Numbered from the stretch's first letter, positions 1-10,841 are shown. The stretch: 64,000 nt of DNA from Pleurostoma richardsiae (GCA_030052745.1 JANBVO010000052.1:1-64000), one strand, 5' to 3'. Notes: generated by a model from the sequence alone, not told the origin. Numbers and translations: made by a program.

Positions 1-288
1 GAAAAACTCGTGTCTGGCGAACACACGCGAACCTCTGGCCGCTGGCTGCAGGCCGACGCGACCTGCATGCGGCCACCCACCTTCCAGCAGGCTGGAGCTT
101 GCCCGCCAGGACTGATTGGCTCCCAGAGGCTCTGATGTTTACGGCAGGTCGACCGCGGCCGGCGAGGCGGAGCCGTCAGCTACCTGGGAGTGTATATCTA
201 CCCGCTCTCACCTTGCTTTCTGCCCTCAGAGCCATCGGTTCAATCGAACGTTGTCAATACTTAGCTGCACGTGAGCCGGCCACAGCAG

Positions 289-1267
289 ATGCCTTCACCG
301 CGATACGCCTGCCCTTTTCCCGTCGCACATCCCGAGCTCACTTGGAACTGCTCTGGTAAGAGATTCAGCAACACCAGCCGACTCAAAGAGCATCTCCAAC
401 GGCGTCACGCGGCCGAGTCAGAAGTATGCGACAGATGTCAGCAGCCCTTCGCGCCGGATGACCTCCTCGCTCATAGGCGGCAAGATAAGCCGTGCCAGCG
501 CGCGGACGTCAGAGAGCGAGACACTGCAGCCCATGGGATAGACAGAAGCACGATGGTAGTGTTAAAGCAGAGAAGCGAGAGAGGAAACAGTCCAGAACAA
601 AACTGGTACGCTATCTGGGACAACCTATTCCCTAACAAAAACCGGCCGTGCCTGTCCAGTGAGTGTGATCTGCCGTTGCACAGCCGCCTGTTTACCAACC
701 TGCGCAGGTTTCGACATCGTTGCAGAATTCAGCTGTCATCTTCGGGAAAGGCTTATTCATGAGTTAACTGCTAATCTGGGAACGACAAGCCTGGACATCC
801 CCCAGGTGGTATCGCGTTGCCTCGATGATGGCATCGCGTCCTGGGAAGGAGAACCCTCTGGGACGGATGCGCGCACAAGGACTGAACCCCCCCTAAACCC
901 AACGAGCCCAGCACTCAACTCCGACCTCTCGCCCCGCGACATCCCAACGATCGTCATAGGCAGCTCTGCCACCGGCGAGCTACAGCCGCTACCGTTTCCC
1001 ACCCAGCCGAGCGTCATGTGGTCACCATCCGATCCAGCCGCCGACGAGGCAGCTCCGGGCATCGCTGTAGGCTGCAGCACGCCGCCGATGACGTCTCTCT
1101 TGGGACTGGAGACTGCTCTGTCGGACCCAGGGACAGAGTGGCTGGGACATGATCAGTGTTCCTTCGCGCAATACGACTGGGGTCAGGACGAGGAAGGACC
1201 GCGGTTACCATGCGGTTCTCTCGATCTGGACTACGCTTGGCAAGGGCCCGATTACAATCTCAACTAA
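289..1267 (+). CDS. C2H2-like zinc finger protein (paralog 1 of 3), two exons
   Basis: Predicted 309 aa. The first in-frame ATG is at 289; the open frame to its left only has a GTG. The N-terminus has a degenerate finger pair (CPF..NCSGKRF...LKEHLQRRHA, then CDRCQQPF...HRR) followed by the family signature WYAIWDNLFP. An intron at 659-707 (GTGAGT...GCGCAG, 49 nt) restores the frame and gives RPCLSS|FDIVAEF. The C-terminal half is Ser/Pro-rich and acidic, like an activation region. The layout matches the gene at 10842-11942 and the shorter one at 13151-13666. Proteins of this kind are common uncharacterised fungal C2H2-type proteins; nuclear DNA or RNA binding is inferred, not shown. Confidence 0.75.
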
Positions 1268-1324
1268 GACGGCCTGCGTGGGCTGCCAGCTGGCTTCTGT
1301 CACGAGCCGACGACGCTGCGACGG

Positions 1325-4300
1325 TCAGTCTTGCGGCGCATCCTTCCTACACCCCAGGCACAAACACGGTCTCGGCTTCGCCTCTGCTCCGTACGAGACG
1401 GTAATCTCGGTACCATCGAAGATGTCCCTCGCCGCCACGACGGCCTCGACCCATCTCCCTGACACCCTTTTCCCCTCCAGGTTGGCGACCGGCTTGCAAG
1501 AGTGGTTGACGAGCCGGAAGATGTTCCCCACCTCGCCAGAGTAGATCTGGCAGACCGCAGCCTCCTCGCCGAGGCACGGCCTGACGAACTGGACCGTCCA
1601 GGAATCGTCGTAGGTCCCGAGTGGCACAAGCTCGCCCGCGAGATGACCGATGAGGGTGCCCTTCTTGTACGCCATCTCGCCGGCTTGCCGTGCCATGGCC
1701 TGGAGGCCGAGCGTGCTGCTCTCGTACCTGCTGTACCTCTTGATCCTGGGCTGGGGCTTGGGGAACGCCTTGTCTATGCAGTCGCAGCTCGACTCCTCGC
1801 ACAGATCACACTGTCGCTCGCTATCCGGTATCCAGGTCGGATCGGCGGGCCACGGCCACGAGTCCGGCCAGCCTGGTGGTCGGGACCAGTCCGGGTACCT
1901 GCTCGGCTTATATACGTTCTCGGACGTGGTGGGGAAGGGCTTCAGCAGACGCAGCATTTCTTCTTCCGGTTTCGCATCTGGCATCTCGTTGTCGCTTTCC
2001 CACCTGAACTCGACGTCGTCGCCATTCCGCGAGTCGTGAAAAGCCTTTCCCACGCTGCACAGAGCGCGGATGTACCCATTGTCCAGCAGCTTCAAGAAAC
2101 CCGGGATGTCTGCCTGTTTCATCTCGCGGTACTCCGTCTGTCTGACGTCCAAGCCCTTTTCCAGCTCGGAGAGGTAAAAGCACAGGATGCCTTCCAGTTC
2201 AGGTGGGCTGATCCGCATCCACTCTCGAGCGTCCCTCATGGCCTCTTTGAATTTTGACGCGGACCACCCCAGTTCTTCCCGGACTTGTTTAGTCAAGTGT
2301 ACATCAGCCCGTGTCCTGCCAAAATTATCCTTGTTATCATACAGATCTCGTGCGATGCTGACCATGTGAAGGCGAGCGAGGAGCTTCTGGTCCTCGAACG
2401 CCGCAGCCTTGGTCAGCTTCTTCTCGACACGAGTTGCGCGGTCCATGTCGGTGGCCGGTCGCGACCTGTCTGTGTCGGGCTGTCTGCTGGCCGAGACAGC
2501 CTGGCAGAATTGTCTGATCACAATTCGGCTGTGGACCACCGCCGCCAGCCTGTAGAGTCGCGGGTCAGGCGGCACATTCTTGTCATAATCGGGAAACGTG
2601 CACATCCTGTCGAGCTTTCCCATCTTCTCTTTCACTTCCTCGATCTCTCGCAGCTCTTTAGCATACGAGAGACTGGGCTTCTTTGCCGCCTGCTTGCTGG
2701 CGGGCTCTGCCCGGGGCTTCTCTACATGTCGCTTCTTCGGACTCTCTCGGACGGGAAGGGCTTCTTCAGGTCTTCTCTTGAGAGGCGTGCGTGTAGACGA
2801 GGACTTGGGACGCAAATCAGCAGGCGTGGCCCTCGGAAGTGAAGTATTAGGAAAGATCTCGGGGCGCGCTCCAGGCAATGCCGTTCTCTTTTTTGCCGCC
2901 TTGGCCGATGCACCAACCGGCAGCTCGCGAGCACCCATTTTCCAGTCCTCTTCCGTTATGTGGCTCATGCCCGGGCATCTGTCCGTGCAAAATCGATAAT
3001 CCTCGGGCATGGGCGGCGAGGTGTCTAGCTCATAATTGATGGCGATGGCGCAGTTGTTGCCCAAGTTCACGACGGCGTGATAGGTGCCGGGGAGCGTGAA
3101 GAACCCTTCTCCGGGGCCGAAGATGTCGACATCGTATCGGATCCCCCATTCCCGCAGCTGGCTCGGGTGGACGACGCGCGACCAGTGCCGAACAGAGCTC
3201 GAACACGGCCAGTCCCCTTCGGCTTCGAAGGCGGCCCTCATGAGGTCCTCGAAGCGCTGAGCGTGCTCTGGCCGGACGGTGATGAGGCCCTTGTTCTCCC
3301 CCGAGAGGTTCACGTTGATCGAGCACGTCTCTGCATCTTCCTTGTGGTGAACGGTCAAGGCAGGCCCTCCCGACACGTTCAGATACACGAACTGGGTGTT
3401 GCAGCCCGGGATGTTGCCACCTCCTCTCCGTCTCAGCTTGTCGCCGGGGCTCATCTCTTCGTACTGAAAGAGCGGCTCGCCGATGATGTACGCAACGGCG
3501 CCCTCCGGCGGATGCTCCAGGATCTGCTCGAGCGCGCCCTCCAGTTCCTGTCGGCTCCACTGTGTCTTGGCCGGCCCGGTAAGCGGGAATGTCGGGGCGG
3601 GGATCCTTCGCGTGACCTTCGGGGGGTCGTGCCTCACTTTCGTGAAGCCGCCGTGCGTCTCATAGCGGAAGTGTGTGAAGTGCTTCTTCCCGGGCTGTCT
3701 CATCTGCCCTTCGAGAGCGGGCAGGTCATCGACCTTCAGCCGGGCATATCCGGTCAGCCCGGCTCGACGATCGCGACAAGCCCCGGCGAGCAACCCCTCC
3801 TTGTGAGAGCACAGCTCGCCCCAAGAGCATCGCACTGTCGGTGCATCTGATGGGCTCGCGCCTCCGTCGACCTCGGCGGAAGGTTGTTGGGCAGGGCCGT
3901 CGGCGGACGGTAGGGGAGCCGTCACTGTGCTCGCTGGCGTCGCCGTGGAGGCTGGCGATGCGCTCCGCGCCTCATCAGACCCGGTTTCCTCCTCTTCGGG
4001 GCTTGACACCACGTGTCCCGTACCATTCGCCACGGCAGCACACGCAGCGACTCCATCCCTGGCGATCTCGATCTCCGGCGCCGTTTCTGCGCGCGACGCG
4101 GGAGAAGCAGAAGCATCCGCTGATGGCGTCGTTCGGGTGTCATCATTCCTCTCGTCGCTGCTCGGTCCTTCTAACTCCGCGGCAATACCTTTTAGCAGTT
4201 CGGTATACGCGTCTCTGGCATCTTCGATTTTCTCGACGATATCTCGGAACCCCCCCCTGAGTTCGATGGCCGCGACAACGTTATCGAGTCGTTTTGCAAT

Positions 4301-4348
4301 CTCCCCGCAAATAGCATCGATCTCGCTCTTCACCAGCTCGAGCGCCAT
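1325..4348 (-). CDS. JmjC + SET domain dual chromatin modifier
   Basis: 1007 aa in one uninterrupted frame from ATG at 4348. A disordered acidic/Ser-rich N-terminus (1-170) leads to a JmjC-like barrel (about 285-440) with the Fe(II) ligands in place: H335-x-E337 in VHHKED and H424 in GTYHAVV. A basic linker with NLS-like clusters (SPKKRH near 540) follows, then an alpha-helical region (about 590-800), a Cys cluster CDLC...CDC (847-857), and a SET domain (about 865-1000) with NHSCKP (948-953), EITVSYG (981-987) and a post-SET CLCLGC. It therefore looks able both to remove methyl groups (2-oxoglutarate/Fe dioxygenase) and to add them (SAM methyltransferase), presumably on histones. Substrates are unknown. 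The helical region recurs in the protein at 26416-28242. Confidence 0.85.
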   Translation of the reverse strand: MALELVKSEIDAICGEIAKRLDNVVAAIELRGGFRDIVEKIEDARDAYTELLKGIAAELEGPSSDERNDDTRTTPSADASASPASRAETAPEIEIARDGVAACAAVANGTGHVVSSPEEEETGSDEARSASPASTATPASTVTAPLPSADGPAQQPSAEVDGGASPSDAPTVRCSWGELCSHKEGLLAGACRDRRAGLTGYARLKVDDLPALEGQMRQPGKKHFTHFRYETHGGFTKVRHDPPKVTRRIPAPTFPLTGPAKTQWSRQELEGALEQILEHPPEGAVAYIIGEPLFQYEEMSPGDKLRRRGGGNIPGCNTQFVYLNVSGGPALTVHHKEDAETCSINVNLSGENKGLITVRPEHAQRFEDLMRAAFEAEGDWPCSSSVRHWSRVVHPSQLREWGIRYDVDIFGPGEGFFTLPGTYHAVVNLGNNCAIAINYELDTSPPMPEDYRFCTDRCPGMSHITEEDWKMGARELPVGASAKAAKKRTALPGARPEIFPNTSLPRATPADLRPKSSSTRTPLKRRPEEALPVRESPKKRHVEKPRAEPASKQAAKKPSLSYAKELREIEEVKEKMGKLDRMCTFPDYDKNVPPDPRLYRLAAVVHSRIVIRQFCQAVSASRQPDTDRSRPATDMDRATRVEKKLTKAAAFEDQKLLARLHMVSIARDLYDNKDNFGRTRADVHLTKQVREELGWSASKFKEAMRDAREWMRISPPELEGILCFYLSELEKGLDVRQTEYREMKQADIPGFLKLLDNGYIRALCSVGKAFHDSRNGDDVEFRWESDNEMPDAKPEEEMLRLLKPFPTTSENVYKPSRYPDWSRPPGWPDSWPWPADPTWIPDSERQCDLCEESSCDCIDKAFPKPQPRIKRYSRYESSTLGLQAMARQAGEMAYKKGTLIGHLAGELVPLGTYDDSWTVQFVRPCLGEEAAVCQIYSGEVGNIFRLVNHSCKPVANLEGKRVSGRWVEAVVAARDIFDGTEITVSYGAEAKPRPCLCLGCRKDAPQD

Positions 4349-4404
4349 GCCGAAAAGGAGCCAAAGGGCGTGAGGAGGCCGAGTTCTCAGCGTTGATGTT
4401 GTCG

Positions 4405-4737
4405 TCAGGCTTGGGGCTGCGCTGGCACCTGCGCGTCAGCCCCACCATATGAGTCGTCTACGGAAAAGCAGATTCTCCGATAGCAGTCGCGTTCTGCGCT
4501 AAGGCGAAAGTGGTTTAGCGTCAATCTGTATTTAGTGTACGGCCGACTGCCGCTATCCAATCGTTGCTCCATGTAGTAGCAGGGATCTTGTGAGTAGTAG
4601 GTCCACTCGGGATCTTGTGACCGGGTCGTCGTCCAATCCACTCGCAGCGCACTGCTTCGGCCGACCCGTTCGCTCTTCACCTTGCCCAGAGTGTCGTACA
4701 ATGCGCAACGAATACTTTTGAATTGAGGATCTATGAA
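4405..4737 (-). other. Probable 3' exon of the gene at 4797-5768
   Basis: A 110-codon open stretch beginning FIDPQFKSIRC, just after a TAG acceptor-like site at 4738-4740 and ending in TGA. It reads like real protein (DTLGKVKSERVG; DPEWTYYSQDP; RLTLNHFRL), is rich in Tyr and Arg, and has no start codon of its own. It lies 60 nt downstream of the stop of the 4797-5768 frame on the same strand. I could not find a donor with both a good consensus and the right phase, so either the splice is non-canonical or this is a remnant exon. Confidence 0.35.
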
Positions 4738-4796
4738 CTACCGTCTTTGCAATCGTGACCGCGAGTCCCTGTCTCCGACTTGGCCTCTGCAACATC

Positions 4797-5768
4797 CTAC
4801 GGGTCGCTCGCTGTCAGCTTTTGTAGTTGGTGAAATTGCTTCGGGAAACCGCTGAAGACTCTTGCGACCGCATCTTCGAGGGAGACAACCTGTCTTAAAC
4901 GTCGCTCTGCGTCGTCCATGGCGTTGATCCGAGAAGCCATCTGTGAAATGCTCCTCGAATATATTTGACGAATCCACAGATATTCAATAAATAATCCCAC
5001 GAGCTCTCGACGCTTTCCCATGGCAGCCTTGCGGAAAGCAGAGTCCTCATCCTTGACACGAGCGAAAGGGTTAGATCCCATCGCGCAGAGCATTTGCACC
5101 AGCTGGTCCGTCGCGCCATCGCGTGTGACAGTGGCTACAAAGAGAGCCTTGTCCATGAGTGCTTGATACTCTGGAGGCTCCACCAAAGATCGCCAGCTGT
5201 CGGCCTCTTGGGCTAGCCGATTGACCAGTAAGTCTGCCTCCTTTTGTACCTCCGACTCCAACATAAGGTCGCACCGGTCGTCCGACTCCAACATAAGGTC
5301 GCACCAGTCGAGATCGGCTCTGCTGGACCAGATGTTGTCGGATGGTGGTGCCCAGACGTATCTGCGCTTTATACACCCGGAAGCGCGCAGCAGCAGGATG
5401 TCCAGCCACTTGCCAGCGATGAGCAGACGAGGCCCGAGTCCACCTTTGCTGTCATCCTCGAGCCGTGAAGCATAGACTTGGTACGTCTCATGGCTGGCAG
5501 GTTGGCCGACAGACAGACGCAACAGAGTGACAGGCCGGCTGGAACTCTGGGAGTAATCCTGACATCTGATAACAATGCGGGTTTTGTCGGCACGGACCGG
5601 CCCGGAGACGATCGAGCCCGACACGATGAATGCCTCCAGGGACGGCCAGTCGAGAAATTCGCGGTCTGCGTCCGCTTCGCTGGGACCCTTGGCGACGAAA
5701 TAATAGTAGTCACTCAGAGGCTGTAGGCCATCTTTTAAGGCGAGTAGATCTGACGGCCACTGCGCCAT
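4797..5768 (-). CDS. Hypothetical protein with helical C-terminus
   Basis: 323 aa from ATG at 5768 (MAQWPSDLL). The frame is open further upstream, but that part overlaps a TATA-like ATAAATAC at 5859-5866, so it is treated as promoter and leader. The N-terminal 120 residues look globular with beta character; the C-terminal 200 are helical with charged heptads. An internal direct repeat of about 27 nt (near 5250-5305) duplicates the peptide CDLMLES. No family recognised. A further coding stretch at 4405-4737 may belong to this gene. Confidence 0.55.
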   Translation of the reverse strand: MAQWPSDLLALKDGLQPLSDYYYFVAKGPSEADADREFLDWPSLEAFIVSGSIVSGPVRADKTRIVIRCQDYSQSSSRPVTLLRLSVGQPASHETYQVYASRLEDDSKGGLGPRLLIAGKWLDILLLRASGCIKRRYVWAPPSDNIWSSRADLDWCDLMLESDDRCDLMLESEVQKEADLLVNRLAQEADSWRSLVEPPEYQALMDKALFVATVTRDGATDQLVQMLCAMGSNPFARVKDEDSAFRKAAMGKRRELVGLFIEYLWIRQIYSRSISQMASRINAMDDAERRLRQVVSLEDAVARVFSGFPKQFHQLQKLTASDP

Positions 5769-6289
5769 CTTTGCTCTGTAGGCTGCGAGGACGGAAAGAT
5801 TCTGAAGTGTAGTGGAGTGGAGAAGGAAGGGAAGTCGTGGAAGCGAGTGTGAGCGACTGTATTTATGTGCCTTCCGAGAAACCAGGCCAGCAGGCTGCCT
5901 AGGATGAGCTGGCGTCACGTCCAATGGTTTGGTCCACTACGCCAGACAGCGAAGCGGCTACATGTCTCAGTTGATTGGCTCACTCTGGATGCTGTAATCA
6001 CGAACGAACAAGGACTCGGTATGGTCGCGGTGCAGATACAGTTATGTGCAAAACAAACTTCCTGTTTACAGTTAGAGTCCTTGTTATAACTGATGACAAG
6101 GATGACAGCTCTACTTAAGAGTACAAAAGTCTACATGTCCTGACGCAAAGAAAAGGAGATCAATGCACGCCAAGAGCCATTAATGGCTGACAGAAATAGG
6201 TACCTTTTAGGTACTTTATGTATCCAGCGTCCACGAATAGACTACTGCCTGTGGGGAGCCAGTGCGCCACGCACTTTCGAGTACCTCCC
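5769..6289. other. Intergenic, promoter of 4797-5768 and 3' side of the Est1-type gene
   Basis: Apart from the TATA-like box, AT-rich stretches near 6040-6200 and no supportable coding sequence were seen. Confidence 0.5.
5859..5866 (-). promoter_or_regulatory. TATA-like box
   Basis: ATAAATAC on the minus strand about 95 nt upstream of ATG 5768, with no ATG between. Confidence 0.4.
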
Positions 6290-9200
6290 TTAAGGCATAG
6301 GGGTACAGCCTCCCGCGCACTCTGGTGGAGAAAGAAATGCGACAGGCTCCTTGTCCCAGTCCGGAGACACCACAAACCGCCTCTCCTCGCCATTGTACGA
6401 GAACCAAGGGCCCTTCGCAGCAACGTAGCTGGCCAGGCGCAGTATGCCTCGCATCCGCGCATCAGTGACGGATGGCACCTCCGCTCGCCGTCCCTTTCCG
6501 TCATCGAATCCCTCAAAATGATCAGGAGGGAAAAGGCAGCGTGTCCAGATGAGTCCTCGTAGAAGCCAGTCCTCCGGAAGTGGCTGTCGACTGTCCGTCT
6601 CGCCGGCCGGAAGGCTCCTGATGATGGAGTTGAGCATCTGCGTGAGCGCACGCCAGTGGAAGCAATCTTGGAGATACTCCATCACGCCAGGGTCCTTCGC
6701 GCTTGGGATATCCACCATGCATCTCATGAAGGCGAGTCTCACGTAGACGTATGGGAGGACGTTAGGGTCGTCATGTCTGGCGAAGACAATCTCGTCTGTA
6801 AGGGTCGCCAGGGCTATCGCGTCGCCGAATAGCCCGCTGCCGCAAAGCAACGGCCAAGCGTCGACGTCGTCTCCCTGCAGAAGCCCAAGCGCCCGAACGA
6901 TTGGGTTGCTAGGGATTCCATACTCGAGTATTGCGTTGCAGTTGGAGAGAGCGACGAGTGATCCCGTCGTTCTCCATCCCTCTGCCTGGTACGACATGTC
7001 CTCGCGGAGCTGAGAGAGGTATCGGTGCCCCACCGCTGGGAGGTTCTCGCAGTAGCGGCCAGTAAACAAGTGTGTGTGTATTTCCGCAAAGGCGCTGTCG
7101 GTATCGTCGGGTCGATGCACCATGAAATCCTCGGTTTCGCCTCTGAGAAGGAGAGAAACTTCCACTAAGCATGATCTCCTGATGTAATCGAAGAATTTCT
7201 CGAGAACGCCGAGTCGACTTGCTGTCGGTGTCTCAACCGCCACCTCAGGATCATGGGCATGCGTATTGTCCTCTATCATTACGTAATCATCGTCGGAAAC
7301 ACCGTCATAGTTGGCATGGCCAATCGTACCGCTGCGGTGGTCAGTCATTGCTTGCCGAGTGTCGAGGACAACTCACCCATGAAGAGTCATGCCTCCTATG
7401 GAGACTGCATCGGCACGCTTCTCCGGGTCCTCGTCCGTCATGCTGTCCTGGTGGTCAGTCGTTGCTCGTCCGGCGTCCATGTGCACTCACCTGTAAAGAG
7501 TCCCGCCTCCGAGGGAGGCTGCGTCCGGTTCCTCCTGAGCCAGGATCTTGTTGCCCGCGGTTTTCTCGTAAGCGGGAGAGACGACGAAGCGCTTCGTGTT
7601 CTCGTCAAAGCTGAACCAGTCGCCCCGCGCCTGTAGATGGTGTGCCAGGTAGATGACGCGCCTCTTGCGATCGTCGGTCATGGAAGGGACCTCGAATGCC
7701 TTGTTCTCCTCCTCGACCTTCTCATCAAAATAGTCTGAGGGGAACAGCCTGTCAGTCCAGAGCAGCCCGCGCAGCGCCCAGTCCTCGGGAAGAGGTCGCC
7801 TATCGCCCGTGTCGCGCCTGGGGAAATCGAACGTGTCGATGTTGGCCTTGTCTTCGGGGAGGCTGTCAAGGACCGAGTTCAGCATCGACGTCATGAGGTG
7901 CCAGCAGAAGCTGTCCTGCAAGAGCGCCATGGCCTCCGGATGGTAGGACAGGTGGAGCATGAAGGCGAGCCGGCAGTGTAGGTAGGGCAGCACGTTCGGG
8001 TCGCCGGACCGCGCGAAGATGATCTCGTCGGTCTTGTTCGCCAGCTTGACGGCTTTCTCGAACGCAGTCCGCACGTCGGCGCCAGCCTTCGCGGAAGCGG
8101 TGCCGTCCATGACAACGTCGGTGCAGTCTTCCTGCTGGGAGGATGCCACGATCTTCATCAGCGGGCTGGTCTCGTCGCCGAAGCCGAGGAGCGCATTTCC
8201 GTTCGAGATCGCGACGTAGGACCCCGGCTCCATCCATGTCCTCGTGAGCCGGGCCACCGTGTCGTCGAGCAGAGAGAAGAAGTAGGGCATTGAGGTGTCT
8301 AACTCCTCAAAGCTCTTCTTTATGAAGATGACGCAATGAACCGCTACGAACGCATTGTCGAAGGACGGGCGTTGCTGGGTATCGGCCATGACCGGCTCAA
8401 ACAGCGTCAGGATCGACTCTTTGGCGGGAGTAAAGGGCACGGCAACGGTCAAGCTCTTCGTATAGTAGAACAGCTGCTGGACAGCATCCGGCCGGGCAAG
8501 AATCGCGAGATGGTGATGTAGCCTGCCATTGGTCGGGGCCTTGTCGCTGGCTCTCGAGTACCAGTGACGACTGACACGTGTCCAGACTTGGCGGTCCCGG
8601 ATATCCTCCCGTTCAATCGCCATTCTTTTCTCAACACGTCAGCATCTCAACGGGCCCACTACCAGACGGGTATGCTTACCTATATCGGCCGAGATCGCCG
8701 AGGCATTCAGTCCAAGTATCCTCGAATGCAGGCGCCGTCTCGTACATTAATGCCATTATTGAGTAGGCCAGATAAATAAACGTCAGCATATGTTCGAGCG
8801 AGCCAGGTAGCCGGTGCCGGAGGAGCTCTAGAAAGCTGTGGACTCCGTGCCGCCACATGCGCGCCGGCATGGCATACTTGACTGCAAGCCTACGGAGCTC
8901 CGGGCTGGCACAGGGGTGCTGCGAGGCCAGGAAGAAGTCGTGATGCTCGTGCAGCAACGTCCGGTGGAGAGCAATAAGCGCCTGCCATAGTTCGTTGTTA
9001 AGCTCAGTGGGAGCATTGTTCTGTGCGTTGACGACCTCGATGCACTTGCTCTCGACCATGACAAGGCCTGCGTAGATGCCCTTGACCTCGGCGACGAGCT
9101 GCTCCTGGCTGATCGGCCTCGTCTCGGGCTGTCGGATCATGAATGCGTCGAGAGGATCCTCGGCAGGATCCTCTCCCAGCTGGCTTGATTTGACCCGCCC

Positions 9201-9407
9201 TGACCGCCTGCGACCTTGATCAGCCGGCCGCTGAGACTCGGTGTCCGCTGCGGTCCCGCCCCGGGGCAACTGCTTCCGTTTGAGTGACCTCGGCGCACGG
9301 GCATCCGTGGCGTCGGGCGTACCCTGAGGCTGCGCCGAAGATGCTGCGGCGTCGGGCTCGCTGCTCTCGGTCAGCCAGGGATCAGGGGGGAGGTGGCTTG
9401 GGTTCAT
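6290..9407 (-). CDS. Est1/Smg7-type protein A, four exons, duplicated C-terminal module
   Basis: Model: exons 9407-8680, 8624-7491, 7442-7377 and 7331-6290; introns of 55, 48 and 45 nt (AG|GTAAGC...AAAAG; CAG|GTGAGT...GACAG; GG|GTGAGT...CGCAG), all phase 2; 989 aa. Exon 1 carries a disordered basic N-terminus then the 14-3-3-like helical region (LLHEHHDFF, AMPARMWRHG, LYETAPAFEDTW). The conserved CLGDLGRYR spans the first splice junction. Exon 2 continues with the Est1-type DNA/RNA-binding region (YSRASDKAP..GRLHHHLAIL, QLFYYTKSL, PFTPAKESILTLF) and a fungal C-terminal module ending WFSFDENTKRFVVSP. Exon 4 holds a diverged second copy of that module (LVALSNCNAI, DEIVFARHDDPNVLPY, WFSYNGEERRFVVSP). 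Family members act in telomerase recruitment (Est1) or nonsense-mediated decay (Smg5-7); which applies here is unknown. Exon 4 could instead be a separate gene starting at ATG 7348. Confidence 0.75.
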
Positions 9408-10430
9408 AGTGTGCGTACGGGTCGCCCCTGACTACCTTCCGTTTTTCGATATTGGACATCTTTGAGCAAGACAATCGTAAAGCTCGTGACGCTGATACGT
9501 GACGGCTAGCTGAAGAGCAGCGAGGGACGACGATATGGGCTGCCCTCACAGGGTGGCTGTGCGACGTGCCAGCGAGTTCAACGCAGAGCGTAACGGGTAG
9601 GCTGCCTTTCTTACGAGAGACAGCTGGAGGGAATGGCCGTTGTGCCGGAACGGTCGATGGGAGAGGGCATCTACTATATAGACACTGCGAGCATAGTGCG
9701 CAGCAGCACAGATCTTGGGTTGCCTTCTTTGCGGTTGTGGTTCGCCTGGTTCGCCAACGAAAGAAACGGGGGTTTCTGCGGCCCCGGAGCCGACTGCCTC
9801 CCCTCCTCTGCTTTTCTCCGGATCAACTGCAGATCCAAGGCATGGGCACGGAGCTTAGCGTACGTCGCTGAGGTAAGGGGGGAGGGGCAGGGTTGCCTTC
9901 TTCCGTCGCGCGTCGTGGCGCGCGAGTGCTCACCGAGCAGAGGTGGGGGGGAGCGCAGCCAGTGAGTCACGCAATGTTGGCGAGCGACTCCGCTCTCCCT
10001 CTCCCTACTGGTTTCGGTGGTGGGAGCGGGCCAGGAGGAGGCTTGTCACGCTGTCAAGAGAAGGGGGGGGGGACTTGCTCGGGCGCGGTCGAATAGCGCG
10101 AGAATCCGGGACAGGCACAGGCGCGATCCGTTGCTGGGAACGCGCCGCGGAGGAGGGGGGTTTGTCACTGCATCATACCAGACTAAGGGATGCGAAGGGG
10201 TGTACGCAGAATGACTGGCCCCGGGTGTCACGACAGACAGAGCCTGTGACGAGACTAAAGACCCACCTCCTTTTCGAAGATTGTGCGGCGGAGACTTGCA
10301 CTTTCACGGTACGCCTGATACAGACGGGTCACGTCCATTTTCCACTTGCTTCAATGTACCGCGTCGGTCACGGGCCTCTGCAGTCGAGGCAGGGCAACCG
10401 GTGGCGAATCCTGCCGTTGGTGCTCACTCC
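7320..10430. repeat. Segmental duplication, copy A (partner 42180-45010)
   Basis: Homologous to 42180-45010 in the same orientation with an offset close to 34740. It covers exons 1-2 of the Est1-type gene plus about 1 kb upstream, including the matching G-rich stretches. Identity is uneven: from about 7938 to 8332 I count only two differences, while exon 1 and the upstream region differ frequently. Confidence 0.9.
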
Positions 10431-10841
10431 GGGTCTGGATGAACAGGGTGGCTGGGGGAGGCAGCAGGTACACCGCGCAGCTGAGAGATGCCAAGAGCGC
10501 CGCACAGGATGACCAGGCCGTGCTCACGCAAGCCCCCGTTAACGCCTGTACATGCGGTCAGAGTCTCGGGCGGTCTTGGCCTCTGATAGGGTCGCGGGGC
10601 CACCCTCTGGCCGCAGGGGGTCCCCTCAAGCAGATGTTTCGTTTCAGGCTTGCTCTTAGTGCTTCGCTCACCGACGAGAGCGGCTCTGCGCGTCTGCAGC
10701 TCTATGCCTCTCCGGCTCGCGCGTTCGTAGACCGTTCCGTTGACGACGCTCTCCAGTCTTCGTCCGTACACCCGCAGAATCGTCCACCACTCTCTGCTAC
10801 TTCATCCTGCACTGTTCCCTTTCTCCCAGTCTCTCTCGACC
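9408..10841. other. Intergenic: duplicated upstream region with G-tracts, then C2H2-like gene promoter
   Basis: Contains several G-runs (near 9880, 9950, 10065-10075, 10155), all shared in pattern with the second copy near 44500-44760. Up to about 10430 it is part of the segmental duplication. Open frames here are short, lack family resemblance and are not conserved in frame between the copies, so I call no gene. Confidence 0.5.

Noticed and set aside
3077-3850. Plus-strand frame inside the JmjC region
   Set aside because: Antisense shadow; the minus-strand frame carries catalytic residues.
7349-7486. Separate tandem Est1-type gene starting at ATG 7348
   Set aside because: Not excluded, but two consensus introns join the frames exactly and the same donor/acceptor pair is used in copy B, so a single gene is preferred.
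9566-10512. Open frames in the region upstream of Est1-type copy A
   Set aside because: The homologous region in copy B does not preserve the frames, so they are probably non-coding.
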